Positions 60,481-64,000 of a DNA stretch of 64,000 bases are shown here, piece after piece. Position 1 is the first letter of the stretch. The number at the start of each line of letters is the position of its first letter. The notes beneath the pieces are model-generated. The model worked only from the letters and a program-made list of their open reading frames with translations. It did no database searches and was not told the DNA's origin. Location: assembly GCA_018873245.2 (NCBI GenBank), contig JAEMBT020000004.1, positions 4,884,573-4,948,572 of the forward strand, written 5' to 3'. Position numbers and translations under genes: made by a program. The stretch is from Archegozetes longisetosus (taxonomy: Eukaryota > Arthropoda > Arachnida > Sarcoptiformes > Trhypochthoniidae).

Positions 60481-63400
60481 GATTATTCTCCAAATTGTAA
60501 TTTGCATAAAATATTCCTCTTAGACTGAACTCAATTTTCCAAAACATAAATATAATCAGTCAAACAATACATATGATTGTGTTTTTTCTTATTTCAACTC
60601 TAATGCCGTAATTTTGGATCAATAGTCGAATTTATATTTTCTTTAGCTGGCATTTTTGTCTTTTCAATTCTTCTGGTCATAAGTATTACTCACGACAACT
60701 GCTTTTGACAAAAAACCAACTCATTTATGAAGAAATATATTTCTCTACGTTTTCTTTAAGTCTAGTCTCGAAATCGATTCGGTTTTTTATTCGGATTAGG
60801 CTTTTATTCCATTGGTTAGTATAAGTGACCAAAATTGAGGTTTAAAATCCAATCAAGATTAATGAGACCACTTGCAAACCATGTAAATATGGACTATTTC
60901 TTAAAATCTATTATCGCTTGAGCTTATTGAAAATGCTACTAAATCTAATTAAATCCACTTTATCATACCAACTTACATTGAATAAAACTAGTTTTGATAA
61001 ATCCCTCTATCAGATCACACTTTAAAGAAATGCGACTTTTCGCGCACAAAGTCATCTATTCTCAATATAACAATAAGTTTCTATTATAGAGACATAATAG
61101 CGTTCGTCAAAAAGTGTCTATTCTTAAAGATAAATCTAAATGATTTACTTGCAAATTAATTTTGATTGACAAAACCTGTCTTAAAATCCAAGAGAAATCA
61201 ATCATAAATGACATCATTTATGAACATTATTTTCAATCTCGTCATTATAGACATAATTTAATATTTGAAATTTCAGTATTCTTAGATAAAACAAAGTCCT
61301 CCAGTTATCACAGCCATTATCTATATTAATAATGAATAATTTTTCTTTTTGACTAACAAGTCAGTCAACAACATAGTTTTTTGTTATTTAAAAGAAAAAA
61401 TAGATTGTTTATGAAACAAAAAACGCATAAAATAAGTTTATTTGAAGCGAAAACAGTAAAAAGAGACTAAACTAGGTTGTTAGGAAAAATTAAACTCAAC
61501 TTATTCTTTGGAAATATAGTTTGCAAAAATAACAATTGGTACAATTGACAAATTATCATATAATTGGTGTGCAGTTGTCTTCGAGAGAACAGTTGATTGA
61601 TGCAAGAGAAGGGAATTTCAATATTAGTATCTTGACTATTGCTAGATTCTCACTCTTCTGGCCAAATCAATAATTTAGTATTGAATGTGTGTAACTTATT
61701 TCATACAACAATATGAATGAAATTCAAAGTAAAGACTTTCCTCTAAATAAGTTGTCAGATACTGAATAGCAATGAAAATGTTTCAGCAATCTTTCGTCTT
61801 TCAAGAGATAGCGTTTATTGACTAAAAATGATGAAAACCATTGGGAGGAGTTTTGATTTGAATGTTTTCTTAGGGAAATCCGGGTTTTGTTAACCTTTTT
61901 TCGGTTATGCAATCCAATTGATGCCGAACTATATAATATAACGCTGAGTAAATTGTTTAACACTTTTTCTTCTTCAATGGTTTTTGTGGAAGTTGTATAA
62001 ATTGAAAAACTAACAAATTATAATAGTGAAAATAGAATAATAAGTATTAGTGGGGTTGTGTTCAATTAAGTTGTGATTCTAGAGAAAAGGCAAATATTTG
62101 TAAATATATTTCAAATCAATAGTTGTTTCATGAGATATGGTTTATAATTAGTTTAGTGAAAAAAAATCTATAGATCAAACGATAACCATAGAAATAGTTT
62201 GATCTCTTTTCTTTCTCTACCTAATGCTGACGAGTACAGTGTTCCTTCTGCTCTATATCTGAACAGCACTTTTCGAGATCATAATTCGATCTGTCTTTCA
62301 TTAGAGCTAAATTGAAATTTTGTTCAGCTGATAAAAGTGTTGAGCCAAGAATAAGAGGAAAGAGAGTTAGACATAGAAGAGTAGACCTAGAAGAGAATGA
62401 GGTCTAGAAGCTAGAAAACAGCTTTAAAGTTACTAACAGAGAGTTACAAATGGAAAAATTGCAATTACTCCACCAAAATGTGTTTACTGACTGGTCAGAC
62501 AAATATTTCCTAAATATACTAATAAATTGATATCATCCAATCTTGCTCATTCAATTACACCCCTAACTCTAGCTAATTACCAGAACCTATCAATTTAAAT
62601 GTGATTTTCATTAAACATTCTTCTGCTGTCGCTGTTTAGTGAGAGACGAAGAATAAGTATGGGATTAATTTGAAGTATTATCATATTTGCTCTGATATAA
62701 CACAAGACAGGTTTAAATCTTCTTTCATTTAATGAGTAAGAATAATACAGAAATAGTACTCTTTACTGTTTCCTGACTTGAATAATTATCTTCAATCCTT
62801 AATAGGAAACAGATATTTTCACTCAATTCACTTATTCTAGCGTCTTTTCATTTTTCATTGTTAAATTTTCGTTTAATTTTAATTCAAACAAAAAAATCTC
62901 ATTTAATTTTAAGTCAAATAAAAAATACAGAGATTCAGAATTCGTTAATACAGCCAAACCTATGTAACTTTCATATGTAATTAAGTGGTTTTTCAAAAAC
63001 AATATCAAAAGGCCATAGAAGATGTGGCTAAATTATATGAACTTCTAAAGATCACTTAACAGGATGCTCAAATTAGAGAGATTTGACTGTACCTGTCGAC
63101 GAATTTGATCGTATAAGTAATGATTACTTAGTGTAATAATGATTTGATGGTGTCTTTTTGATGAAAGCATTTAAACCTTTTATAACATTTTCGAAATGCT
63201 GCAATAAATTGCTAAATTGACACATTCTTTAAATGCCTAAATAAAACCTGTTTGTCAGCAGTCACTTCCTTCAGCTCAAATATTTCAGAATTAATCTGTT
63301 TTTGATTGGATTTGTTGCCAATTCAGGCAAGTGACCACTGAATCTCTATTTTCACTGCACTTAAATCTGATTTGACTCATTTTATGGAATCCGTCATTTA

Positions 63401-64000
63401 AGTCTTATAAACAAAAGAAGAAAACAAACAATTTACTTATGTTCAAGTTTTTCTGTCACTTCACCAGTAGCTAATCGTTTTGTATCCCAATTTTTTCTAT
63501 ACTAATCTTCAAGCTTTACTTAATAATTCGATAATCTTAGGGAATAATTTGGAAAATTTAAATCTTTGAGCAATTAAACACAATCTCATAAATAATTTAC
63601 TTTCAAAACTTAAATTATTTTCTGATTAATTAAACTTTAGTCTGTTAGAGCGATTCAAAGCCATATTGTTTTTGTGATTCAGGATCGAAAATTAAGAAAT
63701 ATTTGTTAAGTATCAAAATGTCCGTTATTAGGAAATGAACTCAGTAAACTGTTAAATACATTATTTTTAAGACACATAAGGTAAAACTATTCAAAAAGTT
63801 TTCAATATTCAATATTGAGCCTGCTAAATATGCTAATAAGTTATTATACAAAACCATTACAACAAACACAAAGTAAGCCAACAATTAACGATGCGTAACA
63901 ATCTTAATCATTAGTAACTTTTATATAATAATATTTACAGTTTGTTTCATAACTACATAATGTTGAAAAATATTGAAAAACTAATTTAACATACAATTAA

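Larger units (their letters stand above)
53076..64000. other. 10.9 kb with no recognisable exon
   Basis: AT-rich, probably the long upstream intron or 5' flank of Mid1/NALF. Open frames at 56395-56622 (75 codons) and 58606-58887 (93 codons, Lys/Arg-rich), both on the plus strand with ATG starts, match nothing I know and have no splice or domain support. Features seen are a TTC-rich repeat (55191-55266), a hairpin (60396-60480) and a near-palindrome at about 61209-61228. Confidence 0.5.

Noticed and set aside
61209-61228. Near-palindrome CATAAATGA-CATCATTTATG
   Set aside because: Resembles a cAMP-response or AP-1-type word, but it is a single 20-bp site far from any gene; could be chance.
1-64000. 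tRNA, rRNA, CRISPR or prokaryotic features
   Set aside because: No GGTTCGA-type B box with a matching A box, no rRNA-like conserved blocks, no regular spaced repeats; the DNA is eukaryotic.

Overview
This window is animal nuclear DNA. It is AT-rich, its genes carry introns that are mostly 60-100 bp with GT/AG ends, and every recognisable protein is a metazoan housekeeping or signalling protein. The mix of a receptor guanylate cyclase, a Mid1/NALF-type NALCN accessory protein, ENOX, GCP3 and NBAS, with small introns, suggests an arthropod. A chelicerate such as a mite is my best guess, but the sequence does not prove it.

Layout. Positions 1-34,500 are gene-dense. In order: the 3' end of the HECT ubiquitin ligase TRIP12 (+); a short, Sec39-only NBAS (+); mitochondrial transcription factor B2 (+); gamma-tubulin complex protein GCP3 (-); an empty 2.5 kb; an S28 serine peptidase (-); the eEF2 lysine methyltransferase FAM86/EEF2KMT (-); the 2-oxoglutarate dioxygenase PHYHD1 (-); a broken haspin-like kinase relic (+); ENOX (-); the TFIIIC subunit GTF3C5 (-), head-to-head with hydroxypyruvate isomerase (+); a decayed ORF; and the E2 enzyme UBE2K (-). 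From 31,641 to 44,315 lies a natriuretic-peptide-receptor-like guanylate cyclase (-) of about 22 exons, rebuilt here exon by exon. The right third (44.3-64 kb) is gene-poor. Its only gene is the 3' end of a Mid1/NALF protein (-), whose upstream exons are not visible in the remaining 11 kb.

Non-genic structure includes a hAT-type MITE with a perfect 8-bp target-site duplication (17,042-17,353), three copies of a second roughly 220-bp terminal-inverted-repeat element, and an 18-bp minisatellite inside the cyclase gene. There are also two long RNA-hairpin candidates. One is a 44-bp stem in intron 1 of the cyclase whose only arm differences become G:U wobbles on the transcribed strand. The other is a pre-miRNA-shaped hairpin at 60,396-60,480.

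The genes do not form one pathway. They are independent housekeeping units with short intergenic gaps, followed by two long-intron membrane-signalling genes. Intron boundaries were placed by reading frame, GT/AG sites and family conservation; no transcript data were available.
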